DNA from: Kitasatospora albolonga
GTDB lineage: Bacteria; Actinomycetota; Actinomycetes; Streptomycetales; Streptomycetaceae
Assembly: GCA_002082585.1 (NCBI GenBank)
Contig: CP020563.1
Coordinates: forward strand, 3,032,001-3,096,000
Length of the DNA stretch: 64,000 nt
Direction of reading: 5' to 3'
The notes under the pieces are model-generated. The model was given only the letters and a program-made list of their open reading frames with translations. It ran no database searches and was not told the DNA's origin. Every line of letters starts with the position of its first letter. The stretch's first letter is position 1. Positions 50,821 to 60,275 of the stretch are shown here, piece after piece. The position numbers and the translations under genes are program-made.

Positions 50821-53800
50821 TCAGAGCAGGCCGTGCCGTCTCAGGTCGGCCACGCACTTGGCGATGAACGCGGGGGTGAGGGACGGTACGCCGCCCTCGG
50901 CCCCGCCCGCGCCGGACGTGCCCACCGCCGTGCTGAACCGTGCGGCCGGTACGGCGGAGCCCGGCCTCGGTGCGCCCGGCCGGGCGTACGCGCGCATCAG
51001 CGGCAGCAGCGACAGCCTGCGCTGGTGGTCGGGCAGGCCGCGCAGGGCCGCCTCGGTGCGCATGTGCCACTGCCGGTGGTCGTCGAACCGGGTGATGGGG
51101 TGGCCCGCGTCGATCAGCCAGTCCACGAACGCGTCCCAGGAGATGCCGTCGTCGTGGGCGTTGACCGTGTTGTAGGTGACGTACCCGTCGTCGCCGCTCC
51201 CGTCCTCCGCGCTGAGCGCGGTGATCGCCGCCGCGGTGAAGTCGACCGGGAGGCCGCTGTAGTGGGCCCGTTGACGGCCGCCGTCCCGGTCGAGCTCGTA
51301 GAAGGAGCGCGGGGCCATGCCGGTGGTGAGGACGGTCAGGAGCAGTCGGCTGAACCGGTCGGTCAGGTTCAGCTCGCCGGGCAGGGTGCGGTGGGCCAGG
51401 ACCATGTCCGGCCGGAACACGGTGACCGGCAGGCCCGTCCGCTCGTGCGCCTCGCGCAGCAGGACCTCACCGGCCCATTTGCTCGTGGCGTAGCCGTTCG
51501 CGTCGGACCCGTCCAGGCTCCGCACCGGGTACGCCGTGCGGATGTCGGCGCTCTCGTCGAGGAACGAGCCGTCGGGCAGCAGCGCCGCCGCCACCGTCGA
51601 CACCTGGGCGAACCGCTTCGCCCGGCCGGTGAGCGCCAGCTCGATCAGCTCCGCCGTCGCGACGACGTTCGGCGCGAACAGCCGCTGGTACGGCAGGACA
51701 TGGTTGACCAGCGCCGCCGCGTGCACGATCTGGTCGGTCTGCTCGGCGAGCTCCTCCCAGACCGCCTCCGCCAGACCCAGCCGGGGCGCCGACAGGTCGG
51801 CGGCCAGGACCGTCAGGTGCTTCTCCGCGACGGTGTCGAACCAGTCGGTGCCATGGGTGCGGTCGGTGCGGTCGGTGCGGTCGGTGCCGGACGCCTCGGC
51901 GCGTACGACGGGGTCGGTTCCGTCGGTACGGTCCGTGCCGTCGGCCGACGCGGCGCGCAGGCACTCCCGTACGCGCTGCCGTGCGGCCCCGTCGTCGGCG
52001 GCCCGGACGAGACAGGTCAGCCGGCCGCCCGTCTCCTCGGCGCGCCGCAGCCACTCCACCGCCAGGAACCGCCCGAGGTACCCGGTCGCCCCGGTGAGCA
52101 GGACGTTCCGGACGTCGGCCGGGTCCTTGCGCGCTCCGCGCCCGGCGGTCAGGAGCCGGGGGGCGACGAAGCGGTCGAGGGTCAGGTCGGCGGCCCGTAC
52201 CTCGTGCGCTCCGGCTCCGTGCACGGAGGCGAAGGTGGGGCGCGGTTCCCGAGCGGCGCGCGCGGCGGCCAGGCGGTCGGCTATGTGGGCCAGGGTCGAG
52301 GAGGGCTGAAGGATGACCTGGATGGGCACCTCCTCGTCGAGGATCTGCTCCAGGACGGTCGAGAAGGTGTGCGCCGACAGGGAGTCGCCGCCCAGATCCG
52401 TGAAGGCGGCCTCGTCCCGCACCAGCGACGCGGGGCAGCCGAGGGTGATCTGCGCGGCGGTACGGACCGCCTCCAGCGGGGTGACCTCCCGGCCCGCCGC
52501 CCGCAGGGCCGCGATCCGGCCCGCCCGGCCGCTCGCGATGTCCGCGTACAGCCGCTCCAGCCGCGGTCCGTACCGCTCCTTCAGCACCGGCCGCAGGAGC
52601 TTGCCGACCCCCGACAGCAGCCCGTTCGTGAGGGTGAACGGCTGCCGCTCCACGAGGACGTCGTGCGGGATCTCGTACGCGTTCAGGCCCGCGCCGTGGG
52701 CGAGTTCGCGCAGGGAGTCCAGGACCGCGGCCCGTACGGTGTCGTCGTCGGCCTCCCCCAGGCGCTCGGCGTCGGGGACCACCACCGCCAGCGGGAACGC
52801 CTGCTCGCTGCTGCCGTACACATAGATCTGCGCGATGTACGGACTCGTCGTGTACAGCGCCTCCAGACCGGACACGGCGATGAACTCGCCCTGGGACAGC
52901 TTCACCACGTTGTTCGTGCGGTCGACGTAGACCAGGCGGCCGGGCGCGGTCTCGGCGAAGACGTCGCCGGTCCGGTAGTAGCCGTCCTCGTCAAAAGCGC
53001 GGGCGGTGGTCTCGGGCTGCCGGTAGTAGCCGGGGAACAGTCCGACCGACTTCACCCGCAACTCGCCCCGGGGGTAGGGCTTGTCGGTGCTGAAGTAGCC
53101 GAGTTCGGGGACGTCCGCCAGCCGGTAGTCGGTCACCGGCGGGCGGCGTATCTGCTGGTCGACAACGATGGCCCGGGTCGTCTCCGTCGACCCGTAGCAG
53201 TCGATGATCGGGGTGCCGAGGAGCGCGGCCGTGAAGGTGTGCATCGCCTCCGACAGGGGCGCGCTGCCGCAGAGGGCGAAGACGATCCGGCCGCCGAGCA
53301 GGGAGTCCCGGACCAGGGCGGAGGCGGCTGCCTCGGCCTCGGGGCGGGGGGTGCCGGTGCGGCCGATGCGGTCGGCCTCCAGCTGGTGGCGCTGGTACAC
53401 CATGTCGCAGATCCTCGGCACGAGGCTGAGCACCGTGGGGCGCGCCAGGCGGATGTCCTCGAACAGCGTCGACATGTCGCCGCGGGCCGCGAAGTAGCCG
53501 GTGCCGCCCGCGGCCAGGCCGTTGACCAGCCAGGCGCGGCCGTTGACGTGGCTCATCGGCATGAAGTGCAGCACGAACACCGGAGTGCCGCTGCCGCCCC
53601 CGGCGTTGAGCCCGCCCCGGGCGTTCTGCCACATCCTCGTGAGCATGGCGGCGGTGAAGATGGCGCCCTTGGGGGTGCCCGTGCTCCCTGAGGTATAGAT
53701 CAGCCCGGCCAGCCGGTCGGGGTCGCCGTCCTCGTACGGGTCCACGCCCGGCAGCCGGGCCCCCCGGTCCACCTCGTCCGCCAGCGGGACCACCTCGGCC

Positions 53801-54471
53801 CGTCCCGCCAGTGCGGCGACGGCCGCCTCGAACGCCTCGCGTTCTTCGTCCACTTGGGGGTCGTAGTCGAAGACCACCAGGCGCTCGATGGAGTCGGAGG
53901 CCAGGACGGCGCCGACCGCCGCGTCGAGCGAGCCGGTGTCGGCCGCGAGAATCCTCGGCCCCGTCTCGGCGACGACCGGGGCCAGTCGCGCGGCGGACGA
54001 ACCGGTGGGCAGCGGCACCGACACCGCGCCCAGATACATGCAGGCCAGGTCGATGACGGCGTAGTCGACCCCGGTGAACCCCAGGGTCGCGACGAACTCC
54101 TCGGCGCGCAGGCCGCTCGCGCCGTGGGCCCCCTCGGCGCGCGGGCCTCCCCCGCCGTGGGCCCAGGCCGCCGCCAGTCGGCCGACCCGTTGCCAGAGCT
54201 CGGCGTAGGTCAACGTCTCGAATACAGGGAGGAGTTCGCGGGTACGGCGGCCGGTGGCGGGGTCGCGGACGAGGCGGTAGGACCGGCGGGCGAGGGCCGG
54301 GCGGTCGGCGTACCCGTGCATGGCGGCGGCGATGGCCCCCGTGAGGCCGTCCTGGCGGCCGATGGCGTCGGCGACGTCGGGGGACGGGACGGCCCGGGCG
54401 AACTCGGGGTCGCCCGCGTGGAGCGCCGCGATCCTGGACGCGATGTCGTGGGGTGCCTGATGCTCCGTCAT
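50821..54471 (-). CDS. Carboxylic acid reductase (A-T-R)
   Basis: A 1216-residue CAR that reduces a carboxylic acid to an aldehyde with ATP and NADPH. The adenylation domain has YTSGSTGTPKG at 259-269; the thiolation domain has the phosphopantetheine serine Ser697 (LGGDSLS); the reductase domain has the Rossmann motif GATGYLG near 792 and the YATSK pair Tyr994/Lys998. Needs a phosphopantetheinyl transferase, not in this window. A Gly/Thr/Asp/Arg repeat insert at about 840-876 interrupts the R domain and is not a family feature. It is the second gene of an MFS-CAR transcript. Confidence 0.92.
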   Translation of the reverse strand: MTEHQAPHDIASRIAALHAGDPEFARAVPSPDVADAIGRQDGLTGAIAAAMHGYADRPALARRSYRLVRDPATGRRTRELLPVFETLTYAELWQRVGRLAAAWAHGGGGPRAEGAHGASGLRAEEFVATLGFTGVDYAVIDLACMYLGAVSVPLPTGSSAARLAPVVAETGPRILAADTGSLDAAVGAVLASDSIERLVVFDYDPQVDEEREAFEAAVAALAGRAEVVPLADEVDRGARLPGVDPYEDGDPDRLAGLIYTSGSTGTPKGAIFTAAMLTRMWQNARGGLNAGGGSGTPVFVLHFMPMSHVNGRAWLVNGLAAGGTGYFAARGDMSTLFEDIRLARPTVLSLVPRICDMVYQRHQLEADRIGRTGTPRPEAEAAASALVRDSLLGGRIVFALCGSAPLSEAMHTFTAALLGTPIIDCYGSTETTRAIVVDQQIRRPPVTDYRLADVPELGYFSTDKPYPRGELRVKSVGLFPGYYRQPETTARAFDEDGYYRTGDVFAETAPGRLVYVDRTNNVVKLSQGEFIAVSGLEALYTTSPYIAQIYVYGSSEQAFPLAVVVPDAERLGEADDDTVRAAVLDSLRELAHGAGLNAYEIPHDVLVERQPFTLTNGLLSGVGKLLRPVLKERYGPRLERLYADIASGRAGRIAALRAAGREVTPLEAVRTAAQITLGCPASLVRDEAAFTDLGGDSLSAHTFSTVLEQILDEEVPIQVILQPSSTLAHIADRLAAARAAREPRPTFASVHGAGAHEVRAADLTLDRFVAPRLLTAGRGARKDPADVRNVLLTGATGYLGRFLAVEWLRRAEETGGRLTCLVRAADDGAARQRVRECLRAASADGTDRTDGTDPVVRAEASGTDRTDRTDRTHGTDWFDTVAEKHLTVLAADLSAPRLGLAEAVWEELAEQTDQIVHAAALVNHVLPYQRLFAPNVVATAELIELALTGRAKRFAQVSTVAAALLPDGSFLDESADIRTAYPVRSLDGSDANGYATSKWAGEVLLREAHERTGLPVTVFRPDMVLAHRTLPGELNLTDRFSRLLLTVLTTGMAPRSFYELDRDGGRQRAHYSGLPVDFTAAAITALSAEDGSGDDGYVTYNTVNAHDDGISWDAFVDWLIDAGHPITRFDDHRQWHMRTEAALRGLPDHQRRLSLLPLMRAYARPGAPRPGSAVPAARFSTAVGTSGAGGAEGGVPSLTPAFIAKCVADLRRHGLL
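51849..51950. repeat. 9-bp repeats in the CAR reductase domain
   Basis: GGTGCGGTC-like 9-base units repeat three to four times at about 51857-51887, and degenerate copies continue to about 51950. In frame they encode GTDRTDRTDRT and similar, adding about 35 residues to the R domain. Confidence 0.7.
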
Positions 54472-54530
54472 GAATGCTCCGGTGGGTGGGAGTACGAGGG
54501 AACGGACGCGGGATCGGCCGGTGGGGGCGG

Positions 54531-55940
54531 TCAGCCCTTCCGGTGGCCGGTGGCGGCGGGCCGGGCCCGGGCCCGGCCGCCGAGCCAGGCGGCCAGGCCC
54601 ATCAGGGCGTAGACAGCGATGAGGGCGAACGCCGGTGCGGCGATGCCGCCTCCGGACTGGAGACCGGCGAGCAGGGCGACCCCGATCAGGGAGCCGGTCG
54701 ACCGGCCCGCCGACATCAGCCCGGAGGCGATGGCCGAGCGGTGTTCCGGCGCTGCGGCCAGGGTCAGGGTGATCTGCGGCACGGTCACCAGGCCGAAGCC
54801 GAACCCGATCAGCGCCAGCCCGGCGCAGGTGCCGACCGGGGTGTCGCCGCCGAATCCGGCCAGCACCACCGCGCCGAGCAGGGACAGCAGGATGCCCGCG
54901 GCCAGCACCGCCCGGTCCCCGTACTTGGTGGCGAAGCGCCCCGCCGCCAGCGGCATGAAGGTGATCGGCAGGGCGGAGGACAGGAAGAACAGGCCGACGG
55001 TGACGGGGTCGTAGCCGCGCACCTGCTGGAGGAACACGCTGAGCGTGAACATCAGCCCGTTGTAGCCGACGAAGAGCAGCAGGCCGACCGTGACGTAACC
55101 GCGGAACCCGGGGGCCCGGAACAGGTCCCCCGGAATCATCGGGTACGCGTAGGCGCGCTGCCGGACCACGAAGGCGGCGAACGCGACCACGGCCACCGCC
55201 GCCGCCACCAGCGGCAGGGGCCGGGTCCACCCGGCCTCCTGGCCCTCGGCGAGCGCCAGCGCGAGGCCGCCGAGGAAGACGACGGACAGCAACTGGCCCG
55301 GCACGTCCTGCGGTTCCCGGGTGCCCGACCGCTCGCCCCGGGGCATGTGCCGGGCCGAGAGCCACAGCACGACCAGGACGATGGGCACGTTGATCCAGAA
55401 GATGCTGCGCCAGCCCACCGTCTCGACCAGGGCGCCGCCGAGCGTGGGGCCGAAGGCGACCGGACTCCCGGCGACCATCGACCAGATGGAGATGGCCTTG
55501 GCGCGTTTTCCGGGCTCCCGGTAGGTGTCGGTGAGCATCACCAGGGTGGCGGGCATGACCAGCACCGCCCCCAGCCCCTGGGCCGCCCGCATGGCGACGA
55601 GCACGGGGCCGTTGGGGGCGAGGCCGCAGAGCGCGGAGGTCACCCCGAACAGCACGACCCCGAGCCGGAACATCCGCACCGCGCCGTAGTGCCCCACCGC
55701 CGCGGCCCCGGCCAGCATCAGGCCGGCGATGACGACCACGTACGAGGTGACGACGGACTGCATCGTCGGGAGGCTCGCGTCGAGGCTCTCGCGGATCGCC
55801 GGGATCGCCACATGGACGATGCTGGTGTCGACGACGATCATCCCGTGCGCCATGCAGGCCACCGCCAGGACACGGCCGGGCCGCAGGACCGCGCCGCCGC
55901 TGTCCGACGTGCGGTTGTCGCAACTGGTGGATTCGGCCAT
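54531..55940 (-). CDS. MFS exporter of the biosynthetic locus (DHA2-like)
   Basis: A 469-residue, about 12-14-helix transporter. Motif D1-like DTSIVHVAIPAI near 40 and AAQGLGAVLVMPATLVMLTDTY near 115 identify an EmrB-like drug-resistance member. It precedes the CAR gene by 59 bases on the same strand. It faces the LeuA-like operon across 295 bases, so it may export the product or confer self-resistance. ATG 55940 has only a weak ribosome site (GGCAGG). Confidence 0.85.
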   Translation of the reverse strand: MAESTSCDNRTSDSGGAVLRPGRVLAVACMAHGMIVVDTSIVHVAIPAIRESLDASLPTMQSVVTSYVVVIAGLMLAGAAAVGHYGAVRMFRLGVVLFGVTSALCGLAPNGPVLVAMRAAQGLGAVLVMPATLVMLTDTYREPGKRAKAISIWSMVAGSPVAFGPTLGGALVETVGWRSIFWINVPIVLVVLWLSARHMPRGERSGTREPQDVPGQLLSVVFLGGLALALAEGQEAGWTRPLPLVAAAVAVVAFAAFVVRQRAYAYPMIPGDLFRAPGFRGYVTVGLLLFVGYNGLMFTLSVFLQQVRGYDPVTVGLFFLSSALPITFMPLAAGRFATKYGDRAVLAAGILLSLLGAVVLAGFGGDTPVGTCAGLALIGFGFGLVTVPQITLTLAAAPEHRSAIASGLMSAGRSTGSLIGVALLAGLQSGGGIAAPAFALIAVYALMGLAAWLGGRARARPAATGHRKG

Positions 55941-56235
55941 GGCCTGCCATTTCGCATGAGTGCGCGGAAGTACGCGTGCGTACGCGGGAGTGCGTACGGC
56001 TTCGCGTGAGTGCGCCCGGGCGGTGAATTGGTGCCGCAATACATGCGAAACCCTAGTGACAAAACATGCGGCGTCAACCACGCGGTCCACCGGAATCGCC
56101 CCGATGTCCGAATAGTCTGATTCCAGGGTCAGGTATAGAGGACGGTCCACTTCCCCACGAGGCCCGGCGCTCCCTAGCCTCGGAGCGCCGAGAAAGACAG
56201 GAAAGCTCAGCCTGGAAGCACAGGGGGGAACACCA
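55941..56235. other. Divergent control region of the biosynthetic locus
   Basis: A 295-base gap between two operons. It holds degenerate GTACGCG-type repeats (about 55960-56015), the minus-strand promoter below, and TATAGA at 56134-56139 as a possible -10 for the plus-strand operon. No gene is seen. Confidence 0.55.
56050..56077 (-). promoter_or_regulatory. Candidate housekeeping promoter for MFS-CAR
   Basis: On the minus strand TTGACG (56077-56072), 16 bases, TAGGGT (56055-56050). This fits an HrdB-type promoter (TTGAC, TAnnnT). The leader to the MFS ATG would be about 100 bases. Confidence 0.5.
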
Positions 56236-57909
56236 TTGTCTTTTTCCCGAGAGTTCCGGGGAATTCCGCAACGCCCGTCGTCCATGCCGTTCCACCGCTA
56301 TGCGCGGGACGCCGTCTCTCCCACTTCGGGCTGGTCACGGCAGTGGCCGGACGGCAGGCTCGACCGCGCCCCGATCTGGGCGTCGGTCGATCTGCGGGAC
56401 GGGAACCAGGCGCTGGCCGACCCCATGGACATGCACCGGAAGCAGCAGATGTTCGACCTGCTCGTGGCGACCGGTTTCAAGGACATAGAAATCGGATATC
56501 CGGCGGCCAGTGCGCACGATTTCGATTTCGTCCGCGAGCTGGTCACCAAGGACGGAATTCCGGACGACGTCACCGTCTCGGTTTTCACACCGGCCCGCCC
56601 GGAACTCATCGAGCGGACCTTCGACTCGATTCGCGGAGCGGAACGGGCCGTGGTGCATTTGTGCCATGCGACGGCCTGCCTGTGGCGCGAGGTCGTGTTC
56701 GGCATGTCGGAGCGCGAGGTCGTCCGCATGGCCGTCGAGGGCGCACAGCACCTGGTGCGCCTGGCGGAGCGCGAGCCCGGGTCCGACATCCGGTTCGAGT
56801 ACTCGCCGGAGACCTTCAACCTGACCGAGCCGGAACTCGCCCTGGAGATCGCGAACCGGGTCGCGGAGGTCGTCGACGCCACGGCCGGCCGGCCGCTGGT
56901 GCTGAACCTCCCGACCACCGTGGAGACCCACTCGCCCCATGTCTTCGCCGACCAGGTGGAGTGGATGCACCGCAATCTCGACCGGCGGGACGGGATCATC
57001 CTCTCGGTCCACCCGCACAACGACCGGGGCACCGCCGTCGCCTCGGCGGAACTGGCCCTGCTCGCCGGGGCCGACCGGGTCGAGGGCACCCTGTTCGGCA
57101 ACGGGGAACGCACCGGCAACGTCTGCCTGGTGACCCTCGCGCTCAACCTGTTCAGCAGCGGGGTCGACCCGCAGCTGGAGATCTCCGACATCGACGCCGT
57201 CCGCAAGACCGTCGAGCAGTGCAACCGGCTGCCCGTGCACCCCCGCCACCCCTACGTCGGCGAGCTGGTCTACACCGCCTTCTCCGGCACCCACCAGGAC
57301 GCCATCGCCAAGGGGCTGGCCGCGCTGGCCGACCGGGCCGAACGGGAGGGCAGGGACGTCGGCGAGCTGCCCTGGCAGGTCCCCTATCTGCCCATCGACC
57401 CGAAGGACGTCGGCCGCGACTACCAGGCGATCATCCGGGTGAACGGCCAGTCGGGCAAGGGCGGTATCGCCTACGTGCTCAAGGCAGGCTGGGGGGTCGA
57501 TCTGCCGGTGGACCTGCGGCGGGACTTCGCAGCGGTGGTCCAGTCCGCCGCCGACGCCCTGGGGCGCGAACTGGAACCGGCGGAGATCTGGCGGCTGCTC
57601 CGGGAGACGTACTGCCTGGACGATTCGCCCGCACCGCCCGCCGGGGAGGAGGGCACCGGCGGCAGCGGTACCGACGACGGCTCCGAGGCCCTCACCCGGC
57701 TCGCCGCCGAGCACGGCGTCGGGTTCACCCCGCCCCGCTTCACCGGCACGGCGGCGGCGACCGGCGCACCGGTCACCTGCCTGGTGGCCCTGGACAAGGG
57801 CGGCCGCACCGTCTGGGGACTCGGCCAGGCCGCCACCGCCGCCGACGCGGCCCACAGATCCGCCCGTTCCGCGCTGCTCCGGGCGGGCCTGCACGGAGGA
57901 GACCAGTGA
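56236..57909 (+). CDS. LeuA-like alkylmalate synthase with shortened regulatory domain
   Basis: A 557-residue 2-isopropylmalate-synthase-type enzyme, condensing acetyl-CoA with a 2-oxo acid. Metal ligands are Asp55 (DLRDGNQAL) and His259/His261 (VHPHNDRG). The N-terminal opening MPFHRYARDA resembles the actinobacterial LeuA group. The C-terminal segment (about 475-555) is short and lacks a full leucine-binding repeat, so feedback control may be lost. Starts at TTG 56236 after a GGGGGG run. It heads an eight-gene operon, so it probably builds a precursor for that pathway, not bulk leucine. Confidence 0.85.
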   Translation: MSFSREFRGIPQRPSSMPFHRYARDAVSPTSGWSRQWPDGRLDRAPIWASVDLRDGNQALADPMDMHRKQQMFDLLVATGFKDIEIGYPAASAHDFDFVRELVTKDGIPDDVTVSVFTPARPELIERTFDSIRGAERAVVHLCHATACLWREVVFGMSEREVVRMAVEGAQHLVRLAEREPGSDIRFEYSPETFNLTEPELALEIANRVAEVVDATAGRPLVLNLPTTVETHSPHVFADQVEWMHRNLDRRDGIILSVHPHNDRGTAVASAELALLAGADRVEGTLFGNGERTGNVCLVTLALNLFSSGVDPQLEISDIDAVRKTVEQCNRLPVHPRHPYVGELVYTAFSGTHQDAIAKGLAALADRAEREGRDVGELPWQVPYLPIDPKDVGRDYQAIIRVNGQSGKGGIAYVLKAGWGVDLPVDLRRDFAAVVQSAADALGRELEPAEIWRLLRETYCLDDSPAPPAGEEGTGGSGTDDGSEALTRLAAEHGVGFTPPRFTGTAAATGAPVTCLVALDKGGRTVWGLGQAATAADAAHRSARSALLRAGLHGGDQ

Positions 57910-58409
57910 AGAACCACTCTTTCCGCACGGTCGGCCCCGGTATCTACCGGGAGGACAGCGGGATGCTCTACGAGGACTACGTACCCGGCGAAGTGATCGA
58001 GCACCGGCCCGGCCGGACCATCACCATGACCGACAACGTGTGGAGCTCCCTGCTCTGTCTCAACCAGCACCCGCTGCACATCGACGCCGTCTACGCCGAG
58101 CAGACCCAGTTCGGCAAGATCGTCGTCTCGAGCCTGGTCACCTTCGGGATCGTCAACGGGATGACCGTCTCCACCATCAGCGCCAAGTGCGTCGCCAACC
58201 TCGGCTGGGACAAGGTGCGGCTGACCGCCCCGGTGTTCGTGGGCGACACGCTCTACGCCCAGACCCGCATCGTCTCCCGCCGCGAGTCCGGCACCCGCCC
58301 CGACCAGGGGATCGTGACCGTCCACACCGTGGGCCGGAACCAGGACGGCGTGTCGGTGATCGAGTTCGAGCGGACGATCCTCGTCCCCACACAGGAGGCA
58401 GAGCAATGA
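57906..58409 (+). CDS. MaoC-like acyl-CoA dehydratase/hydratase
   Basis: A 167-residue hot-dog-fold protein. The MaoC pattern is seen in YEDYVPGEVIEHRPGRTIT, then NQHPLHIDAVYAEQTQFGKIVVSSL, where Asn and His should position the water. It probably hydrates or dehydrates an alkylmalyl- or enoyl-CoA made downstream of the synthase. It overlaps the LeuA-like stop as GTGA. Confidence 0.88.
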   Translation: MKNHSFRTVGPGIYREDSGMLYEDYVPGEVIEHRPGRTITMTDNVWSSLLCLNQHPLHIDAVYAEQTQFGKIVVSSLVTFGIVNGMTVSTISAKCVANLGWDKVRLTAPVFVGDTLYAQTRIVSRRESGTRPDQGIVTVHTVGRNQDGVSVIEFERTILVPTQEAEQ

Positions 58410-59353
58410 TTCCGGTCATCGACCTGGACCCGGAGCGTCCCGGCCACGAGCAGAAGACCGCCGAGGAGATATCCGACGCCTGCAGGCAGACCGGGTTCTT
58501 CGTCGTCCGCGGACACGGCATCGCCCGCGAGGTCTTCGACGACGCCTACGAGACCTCGCTGCGCTTCTTCGGCCTCCCGCTGGAGACCAAGCACGCGTTC
58601 CCGATGCAGACCTCCACCGCGCGCGGCGACAACGACTACAGCCCGTACGGGTACAGCGCCCTGCTCTCCGAGAACGCGTACGCCTACACCGGTAAGCCGG
58701 GGATGCCCTCGGACTACGTCGAGAAGTTCAGCACCGGACGGCTGATCCTGGACGACGACGAGGAACTCCCCTTCCCCAAGGACGAGTTGGGCGAGCAGCT
58801 GCGGGCCTCCCTGAAGCGGTACTTCGCCGCCTGCGAGACCGTGGCGGGCCGGATCGCCGAGCTGCTGGCGCTCGCCCTGGACCTGCCCCGGGACTTCTTC
58901 GCCACCCGGACGAACACCTCCAACGACTCCCTCCGCTCGCACCTGTACCCCGGGGTCGACCCCGAGTTCCTGAACGACCAGGGCATGGGGCAGCACACCG
59001 ACGGCACGCTGATCACCCTGCTCACCCAGGACGGGCCGGGCCTCCAGCTCCAGGACCGCTCCGGCCGCTGGCTGGACATCGACGTCCGGGAACGGGACAG
59101 CTTCATCGTCAACATCGGCGACCTGATGGCCCGTTGGTCGAACGACGAGTACGTGTCGACACCGCACCGGGTCCGGCTCGCCGACCGGCGGCGGCAGTCC
59201 ATCGTCTTCTTCAAGCTGGCCAACGACGACACCGTCATCGAGTGCTTCCCCAAGTTCGCGGCGGACCGCCCCGCGAAGTACGAGCCCATCCGCTACGAGG
59301 ACTACTCCCTCCAGAAGATGAACCTCCTGTTCGGAAGGGAAGACGCGCAGTGA
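58406..59353 (+). CDS. Isopenicillin-N-synthase-family Fe(II)/2-oxoglutarate oxygenase
   Basis: A 315-residue double-stranded beta-helix oxygenase. Iron ligands His197, Asp199 (QHTDGT) and His254 (TPHRVR), and the 2-oxoglutarate pair Arg263-x-Ser265. The N-terminal PVIDLDPERPG and TGFFVVRGHGI are typical of the DIOX_N domain. It may hydroxylate, desaturate or cyclise the alkyl intermediate. It overlaps the MaoC gene (ATGA). Confidence 0.92.
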   Translation: MIPVIDLDPERPGHEQKTAEEISDACRQTGFFVVRGHGIAREVFDDAYETSLRFFGLPLETKHAFPMQTSTARGDNDYSPYGYSALLSENAYAYTGKPGMPSDYVEKFSTGRLILDDDEELPFPKDELGEQLRASLKRYFAACETVAGRIAELLALALDLPRDFFATRTNTSNDSLRSHLYPGVDPEFLNDQGMGQHTDGTLITLLTQDGPGLQLQDRSGRWLDIDVRERDSFIVNIGDLMARWSNDEYVSTPHRVRLADRRRQSIVFFKLANDDTVIECFPKFAADRPAKYEPIRYEDYSLQKMNLLFGREDAQ

Positions 59354-60261
59354 AGTCGTACGCGAGCCTGCTCTACACCCCGGCGCTGCTGCTGGCGTCG
59401 GTCGCCCGGCCCGGCCGGGTCCGTGCCGACATCCTGGTCCTGGACCTGGAGGACTCCATCCACCCGGCCAGGAAGGCCGAGGCCCGCGCCCTGCTGGCGC
59501 AGAAGGACCTCGATCTCACCGGGGCCGGGCTGCCCGCGCTCGGCCTGCGGGTGACCACCATCGCGACCCCCGACGGTCTGGCGGACCTGCAGGCGCTGAT
59601 CGAGATGGACGCCACCATCGGCGGCGTACCGGTCGACGTGGTCTTCATCCCGAAGATCTCCGGCCCCGGCGATGTGGCCGTCTACCGGTCGCTGCTGTCG
59701 CACACCACGAACCCGCCGCAGATCTGCAGCTTCATCGAGACCGTCGACGCCGTCGACAACGCCGTCGGGATCGCCGCCGTCAGTGACGGACTGTGCTTCG
59801 GCCAGGCGGACCTGACGGCCGACCTCTACGCCGAGAACGCCTTCTACCTCGACCACGCGCGGGCCCAGCTCTGCGCCGCCGCGGCCAAGTACCGCATCCC
59901 CGCCATCGACACCAACTCCTTCGAGCTGCACGACCTCGACGTCGTCGCGGAGCAGTGCCGGGCGGCCCGGGACGCCGGGTTCACCGGCAAGGCGGCCATC
60001 CACCCCCGGCAGGTCGACACCATCGCCGAGACGTTCACCGTCTCCCCGGAGAAGATCGCCGAGTACCGCAGCGTGGTCGAGGACTACAACTCCACGCCCT
60101 ACGGCTTCGCCGTCGAGGAGGACCGGGTGCTCGCCCCGCCGTTCGTGCTGCGGGCCCAGCGCATGCTCCAGCTCCACGCGCCCGCCACCGGGACCGGGAT
60201 CGGGACCGCCGGAAACGCCGGAATCACCCGCGCCAACACCCGTACCAGCAACGCCAAGTAG
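59350..60261 (+). CDS. CitE/HpcH-like aldolase-lyase
   Basis: A 303-residue TIM-barrel protein of the CitE/malyl-CoA lyase group. VLDLEDSIHPARKAEAR (metal Asp/Glu region), CSFIETVDAVDNAVGIAAVSD, and GFTGKAAIHPRQVDTIAETF are hallmark segments. Members cleave or make malyl- or citramalyl-CoA, or act as thioesterases on them. It may release or activate the alkylmalate-type intermediate. It overlaps the oxygenase by 4 bases (GTGA). Confidence 0.9.
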   Translation: MKSYASLLYTPALLLASVARPGRVRADILVLDLEDSIHPARKAEARALLAQKDLDLTGAGLPALGLRVTTIATPDGLADLQALIEMDATIGGVPVDVVFIPKISGPGDVAVYRSLLSHTTNPPQICSFIETVDAVDNAVGIAAVSDGLCFGQADLTADLYAENAFYLDHARAQLCAAAAKYRIPAIDTNSFELHDLDVVAEQCRAARDAGFTGKAAIHPRQVDTIAETFTVSPEKIAEYRSVVEDYNSTPYGFAVEEDRVLAPPFVLRAQRMLQLHAPATGTGIGTAGNAGITRANTRTSNAK

Positions 60262-60275
60262 CCAGGGAGATCACC

